Assembly (NCBI GenBank): GCA_027563935.2
Contig: CM050453.2
Coordinates: forward strand, 61,736,018-61,800,017
DNA length: 64,000 nt
Origin: Costus lasius
Taxonomy: Eukaryota; Streptophyta; Magnoliopsida; Zingiberales; Costaceae
Direction of reading: 5' to 3'
In this document: in pieces, positions 45,184 to 57,722 of the stretch
How the letters are laid out: each line of letters opens with the position of its first letter
How positions within the stretch are numbered: the first letter of the stretch is position 1
The notes under the pieces: model-generated
What the model saw: the letters and a program-made list of their open reading frames with translations, nothing else
Told to the model about the DNA's origin: nothing
The model's database searches: none
Made by a program: the position numbers and the translations under genes

Positions 45184-46434
45184 ATATTCAAATCCATTCG
45201 AATCTTGCTTGCTATAGCTGCATATCACGATTATGAGATATGGCAGATGGATGTACAGACAGCGTTCCTTAACAAGAAGCTGACAAAGGATGTGTTTCTG
45301 ACACAACCTGATGGTTTCAACCATCCTGCAGAGGCCAATAAGGTCTACAGGCTAAGAAGATCCATTTATGGATTAAAGCAAGCCTCTCGAAGTTGGAATC
45401 TTCGATTTGATGAAGCAGTAAAAGATTACGACTTTATCAAGAGCGAAGATGACGCCTGTGTATACAGAAAATTCAGTGGGAGCTTGGTGACATTCTGGTC
45501 TTGTATGTCGACGACATACTACTCATAGGAAACAACAACCCTAGTCTTCAAGCTGTGAAGACATGGTTGGGGAAGTGTTTCGAGATGAAAGACTTAGGGG
45601 AGGCCGCCTATATCCAAGGTGTGAGGATCTACCGGGATAGATCCAAGAATCTCATTGCCCTTAGTTAGAGTACTTACATTGATGAGGTCCTGGAGAGGTT
45701 CAACTTGGAGCAATCCAATAAAGGATACCTTCCAGTGAGATATGGGCTTATGCTCTTCAAGAGCTTATGTCCCGCGACACAGGCTGAGAGAGACGACATG
45801 AGTCGAGTGCCCTATGGTTCGGCAATAGGTTCGATCATGTATGCAATGTTGTGTACTAGACCAGATGTGGCTTATGCTTGGAGCATAACCAGCAGATACC
45901 AATCCAATCCAGGTCTGCAGAACTGGGTGGCTGTAAAGAACATTCTATGTTTCTTAGAAGAACTAAAGAGTGGTTCTTTGTCTATGGGGGCAGGAAGAGC
46001 TCAGTGTTCAGGGCTATACTGAGGTATAGTTCCAATCAGACCCTGATGACTTAAGATCGCAGATAGGCTATGTGTTCAGATTGGGTGGAGGTGCTATGAG
46101 CTGAGAGAGCTCGAAGTAGTCTATTGTAGCTGATTCTATGACCGAGGCTGAGTATGTCGTTGCTTCTGAGGCAGCCAAAGAAGCCGTTTGGATTTGGAAG
46201 TTCATTTCTGAACTTCAGGTGGTTCCAACTGCTGCGGATCTGATTGAGCTCTATTGTGATAACAATAAAGCAATGGCACAGGCAAAGGAACCATGGTCTC
46301 ATCAAAAATTCAAACACATACTCAGGAGTTTTCACCTGATCTTGGAGATCATTGACAGAGGTGATGTCAAGGTTAGCAGAGTTGACACAGATAATAATCT
46401 AGCAGGCCCATTGACCAAAGCTTTGGCGCAGTAG
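45184..46434 (+). pseudogene. copia G1 RT-RNase H remnant
   Basis: Starts mid-RT at FKSIRILLAIAAYHDYEIWQMD, fused to LTR sequence. RT continues to KFSGSLVT, where one T is missing relative to G2 (about 45490), shifting the frame across the YVDD region. A TAG at 45666-45668 replaces the CAG that G2 keeps. RNase H is recognisable (MTEAEYVVASEAAKEAVW, CDNNKAMAQAKEPWSH) but shifted and with further stops. It ends near TAG 46432-46434 in AQ-stop-KH, a stop shared with G2. It lacks gag, protease and integrase. Confidence 0.88.
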
Positions 46435-46506
46435 AAGCATGATAGTCATGCGAGGGACATGGGGTTGAAATTTCTCAACAAATGAGTCTAAGTGCAAGTG
46501 GGAGAT

Positions 46507-49500
46507 TGTTGGTGTATATGCCCTTGGACCCATTGTTAGTCCATCTTGTACTACTTGACATTGATATTTAATATATATATCATTCTGGCAATGTCGTTAT
46601 TATGCTATGTTTACATCTGCAATTATGTACATGGATAATAATGTCCCTGGAGACAGATTGTATCTGTGCTCAAACGGTGTGTCCCCAGTCGAGTACCTGA
46701 GTGGATAAGGGACAACTCTAGTACATGTGAGACTAGTATATGGGTTGGTTACGCACGGGGTGCTAACGCAGGCATACGGGTATATCAGTGGTGGATATAC
46801 TAGACCGACCTGCTGTGAGGCTCTAACTTGGTGTCATCAGTTATGCTCACAAGTGACAATAGATGCATTGATCCCTTGACTTGAGGTCATTGACTCTTCT
46901 ATATGGTTAGGGACATGCTTTGATACAACCTAACGCCTCGCCGTAGCAGGGTGGTCATAACGGTTGTCATTGGGTATGTCACGATCCATATGAGAAGATC
47001 AATGGACAAACATAGGATTTGCCCCTTCCTATGGGAAGCTTGATATCCACGGGGCCCCCCTATGGTAGCATGACTAAAAGTGTATGGCCATACCTAGGTG
47101 AAAGCCTGATTTAGTCATGACCATGAGATTGGGTGAAAATAAAGTGGTGACACACTTTGTCCAATCGGATATCAGTTCGGCAAAGAGACTGTAATGCATC
47201 GGTACCTTGTTGCGATGATGGGGATGTCGATGTTGATATCCATTCCGATGACTTGGGTAGCAGCGATGCACTGTTAGGTGCCAATCACTACTTGTGATGA
47301 CTCGGTTCATCACTGCCAACATCTGAGGAACCTACAGGGTCGTACAACTTGAAACTTGGGTTCTCGTGTTGATCGGGTATCCTAATGATTGAGTTATTGG
47401 ATAACTCATATCTGTTTGGGAGAATCCATCAGCACCACTGTGCTAGATGAGATGAAAGGAATCATTTGGAGCTAACTTGTTTTTGGGCCTAGTAGGCCAA
47501 ATGGGCCCAATAGACCAAGTTGGGCTAATAGGCCAAATGGGCTCAATAAGCCATTTGGGCCAATGGGCCAAATGGAATGGCGCAAGCTACTTGGAGTGAG
47601 CTTGGCGCATTTCCTTGAGGTGGACAAATCCAAGTTGGACATCTTCTTAAGGTGAGAAGCTTGGAGCTTCTCACTTGGAGTGGATGAATGTACTTGGGCG
47701 CATGGCACTTGGAGTGGGCGAAATGGGTTTTACCTCTTGAAGAGGTGTGTCTCTTCATGAAGAGGTGTGCTTCTTCACTAGTGAAGAGGTGCAGCTATTC
47801 ATGGGTATATAAAACCCCTTCCTCCCCCCTCGTTGTAACCTCTTGCCCCCTTGTCCCCCTTGTCGCCACTCCTACAAAGAGGGAGAGGGATGTTCGCCCA
47901 TTGCCTCTCCTCTTCCCTTTAGTGAGTTCGGAACTTTGGAAGTTCCTTGGCACCCTCCTCTCCAAAGTTGAACTTTGGCTTCGGTTGATTCCGGTTCGGA
48001 TCTTGGTGGAGTGCTTCCAGAGTTGGACTCCGACGAAGCTCCACCTCCTCTCCTTGGGCATCTGATGTAGGGGTAGATCACAAGCATGCAAACAACGAGT
48101 TTCAAAAATATTTTTTTGGTATTATCATAAACTATAGAAAACCGATTTAACTAACGAAGTTGGAAAATAATGTTTTTGTATTTTTAAATAGAAAAACCGA
48201 ATATTAACTACTTGCAAGAAAGAAATGACAATAACTTAAAGAAGACTCACCTTGCGGTCCTTGAGAATAGAAGGACCGTCCTTCCCGTTCTTCACCGGTC
48301 CTACTCTGATGGAAGGTGCAGGTTACACACAGGGCATTCAGCAACCCCACACAGGCGTGGGTGAGTTATAAAGCAAATTAAAAGCTCAACAATGCTCAAA
48401 GTCAAGAGGGAGGCTAATCCTCCAAGTTCTCTTGCTAACAAAGTAATGGACTATCTAAGAAGGGAATATTAAGAGGGAGGGATGTGCCAAGCTTCCTTGC
48501 GCCAATTCCTACAAAGGCCCAAAGATGTGTAGTAAGATGCTCTTAGAAACTTAATAGAAGAAAACACAAGAAGAAAGAATACTCATCTTGTAGGATTGCC
48601 TTGAAGAAATCCAAGAGGGGTATCCTAATCCTTGCGCCATCTTGAGTTTGTGCTCTTGTCTTGATGGAACTAGCCTCGGCCTTGATTGATGAAGGAAGGG
48701 CGAAGAGGTGAAGAGGAGATGCTCGGCTCTTAAGAGAAGAGAAGAGGGAAGAGGAGGTGTGGGTGACACAAGCACCCTAGGCGACACAAGCACCCATAGT
48801 TTGGCTAGGAAACTATTCAACAATATATTCAACAATGCTATGCGCATGATGCGATGGGGATCCATTTATAGGCAGCTTAGAGATGAGGATAAGATGAGGG
48901 CAAGGTGGTCATTGGCCCCTTGCGCCCCTTACATAAGTGGAGAATAATTCGAAATGGAGACAAGGCATTAAGTGGGCTGATCTTGTTGCCTTCTTTGGAT
49001 GGCTGAAATGGTAAGTCTTGAATTCGAAATAGTTGGCTTCCTTGGAGGTGTTGGCGCATATGAGGGAGAGTTTGAATTTTGAAAACCTTCCTTGTTGTCT
49101 TGGGCGGCAATGAGAAGAAGGAAAGAAGTCTTCCCATAATTGTGGATCTTGATGACGCAACTCCTTGATTTGTGGATCTAGATGGGCGCCTCCTTGAATT
49201 GTGGATCTAGATGAGCCTTGCTTGAATTGTTGTTGTAGATGGCGCAAATCCTTCCATGGGCTGGCCTCTCTTCAATTGGTAGGGAATAATTGAAGTGGAG
49301 CTTGATGTTGAGTTGAGTTAGAAGTCTCCCTTTGAACTACTTTGAAGTGAACCTTCCAAAATGGGAGCTAGCTTCTTGGAGTGTGGTGAGCTAGCTGATT
49401 TGTATCCCTTGAGCTGAATATTAATGTATCCAAACTATATGCACTAACCTACCATGACATTACAATGCACAACCTACCAACAACATTCATAAAAGTAAAC

Positions 49501-49963
49501 TACATGATAGACTTTGGGGTGGAACTAACCTATCATGCCATGCAATGCAAATAAGGAAAGTATTGAAAAGGAAAGTGGACTCTAAGTGAAGCCATACCTG
49601 ATGGGCTTCCTCTAAGCCCTAGTGGATCTTCTAAGAGCTGTGTTAGGCCCTCCATCAGCATCTCCTCTAGAGTTGGCACAAGTGATTGAGGAAGTCTCCC
49701 AAAGGCGTGGATCTTCTTCCCGAGGCTAGCACCAGGCGTGGAAGAAGAGGATTCGAGGTTCGGCTGTGTGCCAGACTATAGAGGGCATACATTTGGGCGC
49801 CTGCATCGCATCACTTAATTTGCATCAAGGTATCATCTCCTACTCACCGTGTTGATCTCCTCACAAGACTCGATCTTCTAGGTTTTTGGGACTGGCCTGT
49901 TTTGGGGTTTGCTTCCGCTGTGCTTGTCTGTAAAAATTTTAAAATCCCCAGGGTTTCCCAACA
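46507..49963 (+). repeat. middle LTR of G array, interrupted by solo LTR J
   Basis: Parts 46507-48062 and 49663-49963, about 1857 bp without J. Preceded by polypurine tract gtgggagat (46498-46506) and followed by a primer site at 49965. TATA box at 47806-47814. Candidate donor gcatcaag followed by gtatcatc (GT at 49830-49831). Confidence 0.92.
48063..49657 (-). mobile_element. solo LTR J of an unidentified family
   Basis: 1595 bp flanked by gcatc (48058-48062 and 49658-49662) in the middle G LTR. Ends are TGATG and CATCA. On the minus strand a TATA box (tataaat at 48864-48870, context gcctataaatgg) suggests that orientation. No coding domain. Size, TG/CA ends, 5-bp duplication and a promoter fit a solo LTR; it is unlike every other LTR in the window. 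Confidence 0.75.
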
Positions 49964-49964
49964 G

Positions 49965-49977
49965 TGGTATCAGAGCC
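49965..49977 (+). other. primer-binding site of G2
   Basis: tggtatcagagcc one base after the LTR end, complementary to the initiator tRNA-Met 3' end. Confidence 0.93.
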
Positions 49978-51574
49978 ATCTTGCGAACTCGAACGGTGTT
50001 TTATGCTTTTATTGTATGCTCACATGCCATCTGAATTTTTTCGAAAATTTGCATATGCGCATGGATTTTTCTAAGTAAGAAAAATTGTATGTTTTTCGTT
50101 CCTGACGTCTATTCGATCTCTTTGGTTTTTCTCTTTCTTCACATGGTGGGATAGACCCATATGTGAGAGAATTAATTTCTCCCGACGCATGTAGGATAGA
50201 CCTACTATGTGGGACTTCTTAGCAAGTTAAGGATTGCAAGGGTAGGCGGCAAGCGTGCTTGGAGCATGCATGCGCCACTTGTAGACTCCCGAGAGAAACA
50301 AATAATCCTAGATTTGCGAACGAACGTTGAGGTTGAAAGACATGTTTTCTAAGAAATTAAAACCGAAGTTTTATGTTTTCTTGAGCATATAGAAAAGCAT
50401 GAGATGATTGTGCAACGTGTTGTGGTCATAGTCAAGCCCCTTGTATGCCTGTGATGTATTTATGTGAGGCCTGCGTGCCGCCTTTTTCTTTTTGTTTTGT
50501 AAATGCACAAAGAAGATTAGGGGCATCCCTCATGGAGCTTGCATCTTAGCACATCAACCATGATGGCGCATCTTGCTTGGTGGCGCAAATACGGGCTTGG
50601 CCGAACCGTAGGGTTGGTGAGCTATCTCTCTTGGCACAAGCATGATGGCGCATCATGTATGGAGGAGCCATCAAGGTCTTGTCCGAACCCTATGGTTTGT
50701 GTGCTATGCCTTGGTGTGGGGGACCTTTGAGCCGCACTTGAAGATAGAGCTTAGTGGCAGCTAGGTTAGGTCTTGTTGGGGCTTGTCACCTAGGTTAAGC
50801 ATTGAACACCCTTTGGCATGTGATGGTTCAATGTGTTGATTAGGCTATGACCACATCGCTTGTTTACTGTTTTAATTTTTGCTAAAGCATGCCTGGATGT
50901 GTTTTATCTTTTTGTTATCACTCTAGGATTGCATGCCTATAATGTTAGACAAAAGATAAAATTAAGATGATGAGACCTCAAAAACCCTCAAAACAATATC
51001 AAGTCTGTAGCCTTCTGATGCGTAGCCCTCGTCAAGCTATCGATCAGTGGTGTTGTGAACTATTTCCCACCCTCGTGGGACACACCCACCTATCTTTAGA
51101 AGGCATGTGGTGGCAATGGTTTCCCCAGTCTATTTTAATCGGGTGCGCCTTCGCAAGGAAACTCATTGGCCCTGGGCATAACGGTCAGGATAGACTTGAC
51201 TAGTTTTTCATATGTGGTGGCCACATAATGGAACTCTAGAGGCAGTCTCGAGAGGTTAAGGTTTTGTGTTGTTCCAGCCCTAGCTGGGCACAAAATGCTT
51301 GAACTGTCTTGAGAAGGGGAATTGCTAGGGTGCAATCGGCCGGCGTGCCCACCTTAAGAAGCATGGGTCACTTTGTGCATCTCATCCCACCCTTGTGGGA
51401 CGCGAAGCCTCATGTGGAATAAGGATCCCATCTCACTAGGAAATCTTGGATTTCCCGATTGACTTTGTGGGTTGTCAATTCGATTAAAATAGTGGGAGCC
51501 ATGATCATTTAATGTAAGTCCAGATTAAATGATTCGAAGTAGTACTAATCTGCTATCTTGGTTGTTGTAGATCA
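49978..51574 (+). other. copia G2 leader with probable intron acceptor
   Basis: About 1.6 kb without recognisable coding. The leader ends ttggttgttgtAG followed by atca and the gag ATG (AG at 51569-51570). With the donor at 49830-49831 the predicted intron is 1741 bases and includes the primer site. In this family the gag ATG lies after the acceptor, so splicing changes only the untranslated leader. Confidence 0.55.
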
Positions 51575-52351
51575 ATGGCTACGAACAATAGCAAATGGTC
51601 ACTGCGATCTATCCTGGAAAAGGACAAGTTGGTTGGATCCAACTTGATGGACTGGTATCGGAACTTGAGGATTGTCCTTAAGCTTGAGAGGAAGCTCTAT
51701 GTCCTTGAGCAGCCTATTCCAGAGCCACTTCCATGCTCGGCCTCAGCGGCTGAGAAGGATGCTTTTGATAAGCATCAGGCTGATACTTTGGAGGTTGGTA
51801 ATTTAATGCTAACCAACATGTCGCCTAAATTTAGAGGGCAATATGAATCTAAGAGTGCTTTTGAGATTATTTATAATCTAAGGCAGCTCTTCAATGAATT
51901 AGTTGAGCTCAACCCTCCTAAAATAATCATTCAGTGTGGTGAGCCGAAAGGTTTGACCAAAGTGCTGAAACTAAAGATGGAAAGGATCAGGAATAACAGG
52001 TGCTATTCATGTGGAGGGCAACCTCACATGTTGAAGGACATGGTGCGACTTCAAAACGAGGATAAGAGAAGTAGGGCTTCGTCTTCTGGCTCAGGTATTT
52101 ATGTTACCGATGCCAACCTTTCTACTTCTACGTCATGGGTATTGGATACCGCATGCAGAGCTCACATTTGTACAAATATGCAGGGGCTCAGGAAAAGTAG
52201 ATTGGTGCGGCCTGGAGAGATTGACCTACATGTTGGAAACGAAGCACAGGTTGCTGCGGTTCTTTTTCATTTGCAAATGTGTTTTATGGGAAGGGTACCT
52301 TATGCAATGGATTGTATGTCTTGGACATGGATAACTCTATATGTAACATAA
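51575..52351 (+). pseudogene. copia G2 gag and start of protease
   Basis: 258 codons. The N-terminus MATNNSKWSLRSILEKDKL aligns with B gag plus the residues upstream of B's first ATG (AATNTMSFNVRSLLE). Relative to B and H the capsid is internally deleted: after NLRQLF the sequence jumps to the region before the knuckle. The knuckle CYSCGGQPHMLKDM has lost its last Cys. Protease WVLDTACRAHICTN is present, then a deletion after NEAQVAAV shifts the frame at about 52260. Non-functional. Confidence 0.87.
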
Positions 52352-54973
52352 ATCATAAAAGGATCAAACTAAATGGCTCGGTTGGTACGTACCTTTGGCA
52401 TTGTCGATTAGCCCATATAAACAAGAATCGCATTCAACAACTCCATGCAAATGGATTGTTAGATTCAACCTCCTTGGAGGAGTTTGATACTTGCGAGCTA
52501 TGTTTATTAGGGAAGATGACAAAAGCACCCTTCACCAAGATCGGTGAGAGGGCAGGTGGTTTGTTGGATCTCATACATAGCGATGTGTGTGGGCCATTCA
52601 GTAAGCAAGCCAGAGGAGGGTACAACTACTTCATCACATTTACTGATGACTTCAGTAGATACGGTTATGTCTATTTGATGAGACATAAGTCAGAATCCTT
52701 TGAGAAATTTAAGGAGTTCAGACATGAAGTAGAGAACCAGCTTGGTAGATCTATTAAGGCTCTACGATCAGATTGTGGTGGAGAGTACCTGAGCGGTGAG
52801 TTCTTTGACTATCATAGAGAGTGTGGGATTCTATCCCAACTCACTCCTCCTAGAACATCTCAATGGAATGGTGTGTCTGAATGGAGAAATCGAACCTTGT
52901 TGGATATGGTTTGATCTATGATGAGTCATGCAACTCTGCCACCCTCATTTTGGGGACATGCACTAAAAATAGCTTCTCTCATACTGAATAATGTTCCATC
53001 TAAAAGTGTCTCCAAGATTCCGTACAAGGTATGGAGTGGGAGATGACCAAATCTCTCTTTTATCAGAGTCTGGGGATGTGAGGCTTATGTCAAACGTCAG
53101 GATTCTAGCAAGCTAGAACCCAGATCTGATAAATGCATGTTTGTGGGATATCCTAAGAAAACTAATGGATGTTACTTCTATATTCTCAGCGAGAATAAAG
53201 TTTTTGTTACTCGAGGTGCTGTCTTTCTAGAGAAAGAATTTCTCATGAACGAAGTCAGTGGGAGGAAGTTTGACTTGGACGAGGTCCAAGTGCAACCACA
53301 AGACACTGAGGTGGAACCTGAGCCACCTGCACCAGTTGCTGGGCAACCAAAGGCTCAAACACAGGCACTACGTAGGTCTGGGAGGATTCGTCGTGCACCT
53401 GAGAGGTACGGGTCGCTGCCAACCCAACACGACGGGATCTTCATCATTGAGGATGAACCCAAGACCTATGATGAGGCGGTCGCTGGACCGGACTCCAAGA
53501 AATGGCTTGAGGCCATGAGATCCAAGATGGATTCCATGTCGGCTAACCAAGTCTAGGATTTGGTTGAGCTACCTGATGGGGTAAAACCTATAGGGTGTAA
53601 ATGGGTCTTCAAGAGGAAGACTGACATGGATGGCAACGTAGTTACCTATAAAGGTAGACTTGTGGCTAAAGGATTCAGACAAGTCCACGGGGTGGACTAT
53701 GATGAAACCTTCTCGCCAGTTGCCATGTTCAAATCCATTCGAATCCTGCTTGCTATAGCTACATATCACGATTATGAGATATGGCAGATGGATGTAAAGA
53801 CAGCATTCCTTAACGAGAAGCTGACAGAGGATGTGTTTATGACACAACCTGATGCTTTCATCCATCCTGCAGAGGCCAATAAGGTTTGTAGGCTAAGAAG
53901 ATCCATTTATGGATTAAAGCAAGCCTCTCGGAATTGGAATCTTCGATTTGATGAAGCAGTAAGAGATTACGGCTTTATCAAGAGCGAAGATGACGCCTGT
54001 GTATAGAGAAAATTCAGTGGGAGCTTGGTGACATTTCTGGTCTTGTATGTAGACGACATACTAATAGGAAACGACATCCCTAGTCTTCAAGCTGTGAAGA
54101 CATGGTTGGGGAAGTGTTTCGAGATGAAAGACTAAGGAGAGGCCGCCTATATCCTAGGCGTGAGGATCTACCGGGATAGATCCAAGAATCTCCTGGCCCT
54201 TAGTCAGAGTACTTACATTGATGAGGTCCTGGAGAGGTTCAACTTGGAGCAATCCAATAAAGGATACCTTCCAGTGAGATATGGGCATATTCTCTCCAAG
54301 AGCTAGTGTCCCGTGACATAGGCTGAGAGAGACGACATGAGTCGAGTGCCCTATGCTTCGGCAATAGGTTCAATCATGTATGCGATGTTGTGTACTAGAC
54401 TAGACGTGGCTTATGATTGGAGCATAACCAGCAGATACCAATCCAATCCAGGTCTACAGCACTGGGTGGCTGTAAAGAACATTCTATGTTTCTGAGAAGA
54501 ACTAAAGAGTGGTTCTTTGTCTATGGGGACAGGAAGAGCTCAGTGTTCAGGGCTACACTAAGGCATCGTTCTAGTCAGACTGTGATGACTTAAGATCGCA
54601 GGCAGGCTATGTGTTCAGATTGGGTGGAGGTGCTATGAGCTAAGAGAGCTCTAAGTAGTCCATTGTAGTTGATTCTATGACCGAGGCTGAGTATGTCGTT
54701 GCTTCTGAGGCAGCCAAAGAAGCCGTTTGGATTCGGAAGTTCGTTTCTAAACTTCAGGTGGTTCCAACTGCTGTGGATCCGATTGAGCTCTATTGTGATA
54801 ACAATAAAGCGATGGCACCGGCAAAGGAACCATGGTCTCATCAAAAATTCAAACACATACTCAGGAGTTTTCACCTGATCTTGGAGATCATTGATAGAGG
54901 TGATGTCAAGGTTAGCAGAGTTGACATAGATAATAATCTAGCAGACCCATTGACCAAAGCTTTGGCGCAGTAG
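52279..54973 (+). pseudogene. copia G2 pol: integrase, RT, RNase H
   Basis: Integrase with LWHCRLAHINKNR ... CELCLLGKM, HSDVCGPF, RSDCGGEY and NGVSEWRNR, then TGA at 52912-52914 (Arg in sisters). It continues with FVGYPKKTNG, the RRSGRIRR linker, TAG for Trp at 53554-53556, and RT (ETFSPVAMF, QMDVKTAF). TAG for Tyr at 54004-54006 follows, then LYVDDILIGN with local changes and several more stops, among them TAG for CAG at about 54305 and 54317. RNase H has MTEAEYVVASEAAKEAVW and ends at TAG 54971-54973. The start overlaps the shifted gag frame. Confidence 0.88.
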
Positions 54974-55045
54974 AAGCATGATGGTCATGCGAGGGACATG
55001 GGGTTGAGATTTCTCAACAACTGAGTCTAAGTGCAAGTGGGAGAT

Positions 55046-56866
55046 TGTTGGTGTATATGCCCTTGGACCCGTTGTTAGACCATCTTGTACTACTTGACAT
55101 TGATATTTAATATATATATCATTCTGGCATTGTCATTATTATGCTATGTTTACATCTGCAATTATGTACATGGATAATAATGTCCCTGGAGATAGATTGT
55201 ATCTGTGCTCAAACGGTGTGTCCCCAGTCGAGTACCTGAGTGGATAAGGGACAACTCTGGTACATGTGAGACTGGTATATGGGCTGGTTACGCACGGGGT
55301 GCTAACGCAGACATTTGGGTATATCAGTGGTGGATATACTAGACCGACCCGCTGTGAGGCTCTAACTTGGTGTCATCAGTTAAGCTCACAAGTGATAGTA
55401 GATGCATTGATCCCTTGACTTGAGGTCATTGACTCTTCTATATGGTTAGAGACATGCTTTGATACAACCTAATGCCTCGCCATAGCAGGGAGGTCATAAC
55501 GGTTGTCATTGGGTATGTCACGATCCATATGAGAAGATCAATGGACAGACATAGGATTTGCCCCTTCCTACAGGAAGCTTGATATCCACGGGGCCCCCCT
55601 ATGTCACATGATTTAGTCATGACCATGAGATTGAGTGAAAATAAAGTGGTGTCACACTTTGTCCTATCGGATATCAGTTCGGCAAAGAGACTGTAAAGCA
55701 TCGGTACCTTGTTGCGATGATGGGGATGTCGATGTTGATATCCATTCAGATGACTTGGGTAGCAGCGATGCACTGCTAGGTGCCAATCACTGCTTGTGAT
55801 GACTCGGTTCATCACTGCCAACGTCTGAGGAACCTACAGGGTCGTACAACTTGAAACTCGCATTCTCGTATTGATCGGGTATCCTAATGATTTATGAGTT
55901 ATTGGATAACTTAGATCTGTTTGGGAGAATCCATCAGCACCACTGTGCTAGATGAGGTGAAATGAATCATTTGGAGCTAACTTGTTTTTGGGCCTAGTAG
56001 GCCAAATGGGCCCAATAGACCAAGTTGGGCTAATAGGCCAAATGGGCTCAATAAGCCATTTGGGCCAATGGGCCAAATGGAATGGCGGAAGCTACTTGGA
56101 GTGAGCTTGGCGCATTTCCTCGAGGTGGACAAATCCAAGTTGGACATCTTCTTAAGGTGAGAAGCTTGGAGCTTCTCACTTGGAGTGGATGAATGTACTT
56201 GGGCGCATGGCACTTGGAGTGGGCGAAATGGGTTTTACCTCTTGAAGAGGTGTGTCTCTTCATGAAGAGGTGTGCTTCTTCACTAGTGAAGAGGTGCACC
56301 TATTCATGGGTATATAAAACCCCTTCCTCCCCCCTCATTGCAACCTCTTGCCCCCTTGTCCCCCTTGTTGCCACTCCTACAAAGAGGGAGAGGGATGTTC
56401 GCCCATTGCCTCTCCTCTTCCCTTTAGTGAGTTCGGAACTTTGGAAGTTCCTTGGCGCCCTCCTCTCCAAAGTTGGACTTTGGCTTTGGTTGATTCCGGT
56501 TTGGATCTTGGTGGAGTGCTTCAAGAGTTGGACTCCGACGAAGCTCCACCTCCTCTCCCTGGCATCTCCTCTGGAGTTGGCGCAAGTGATTGAGGAAGTC
56601 TCCCAAAGGCATGGATCTTCTTCCCAAGGCTAGCACTGGGCGTGGAAGAAGAGGATTCGAGGTTCGGCTGTGTGCGAGACTGCAGATGGCGCACATTTGG
56701 GCGCCTGCATCGTATCACTTAATTTGCATCAAGGTATCATCTCCTACTCACCGTGTCGATCTCCTAGCAAGACTCGATCTTCTGGATTTTTGGCACTGGC
56801 CTGTTTCGGCGATTGCTTCCATTGTGTTTGTCTGTAAAATTTTAAAATCCCCGGGGTTTCCCAACA
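55046..56866 (+). repeat. right LTR of G array
   Basis: 1821 bp, tgttggtgta to gggtttcccaaca, after polypurine tract gtgggagat (55037-55045) and before agcta. TATA box at 56311-56319. Confidence 0.94.
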
Positions 56867-57722
56867 AGCTAGTCATGCCCTTGGGCTGAATAACTTCTGT
56901 ATGAATTGACAATGGGTTGATAACTCCCATGAAACGATCCAGTGGCTGTGAAGTGCGTTGAGATCACTGTAGTTCCACCTTGTTCGGCTCCCTTGGGTCC
57001 TCGATGGATGGATGAACATGGTATGGAGGGTTGTGAACGTCAAAACGGGGTCGACGGGGCAATTCTGCTGCTTCAGGGGTGATCATAGCCTGGTCGTGAT
57101 GCTTTTCATGCCCGTGACCTATTGTGCCAAACTCCAAAGAAACTTTCTCGGTTGGGCTGTGACTTTTTCCATGGCCCGTGACTTTGTTTGTGTCGGAAAT
57201 CACTGTGCTTTCAAGTATGCTAGAATGGGCAGAAACTTCCTCGGTCTAGACGTGACTTTTCCCACGGCCCGTGACTTTGTTCACATCAAAAAATTTTTGG
57301 GACACCTTCTGGACCAAATTTTCCTCTTTTTCTATGTTGTCTTCTCCTGCATCACACATGTAATCATCCTTTGCTTTAAATGAAAAGTTGCATTGTAAAG
57401 TTTTTCATGAACCTGATGTTGGTTTAATTCTTCCTAATCATATCTTATGAAAAACATCAAGCTTAATGCCTAGGATTCCATGCCCATACCTATCATGTGT
57501 CTCAAAAGCTGTTAACAATTATTGAAAAAGAATAGAGCAATTGATGGGAGCTACCTTTAAATTTTCCAACAAATATATGCCCCAAAGGAAAATGTAGATT
57601 TATTTCTGAATCTCGTCTCATTCAAAGTTGTTACCTTTCAGTACCATGTCTTCAAATCATGTATTGCCTCTACACATAAATACACAAGTACCATCAAATA
57701 TTTGTCATTCATTTGTTGGAAT
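56867..57722. other. unassigned flank right of the G array
   Basis: No recognisable gene. At 57139 and 57233 a segment starting aaactt(t/c)ctcgg and containing cacggcccgtgactttgt-type sequence is repeated with a 94-base period. This may be old repeat DNA; the longest frame (123 codons from 57012) has no recognisable domain. It ends with ggaat before LTR I. Confidence 0.5.

Larger units (their letters stand above)
43788..56866 (+). mobile_element. tandem copia array G: LTR-internal-LTR-internal-LTR
   Basis: Three LTRs (43788-45183 truncated; 46507-49963 interrupted by J; 55046-56866) enclose two internal regions: a deleted one (45184-46506) and a longer, decayed one (49964-55045). agcta flanks the whole array at 43783-43787 and 56867-56871. 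The middle LTR is preceded by a polypurine tract and followed by a primer site, so it is the 3' LTR of one unit and the 5' LTR of the next. This is the expected product of unequal recombination between LTRs of one insertion. Both coding regions are dead. Confidence 0.93.

Noticed and set aside
57012..57383. 123-codon open frame in the unassigned flank.
   Set aside because: The sequence contains a short tandem repeat and no domain; no promoter, splice signals or homology visible.
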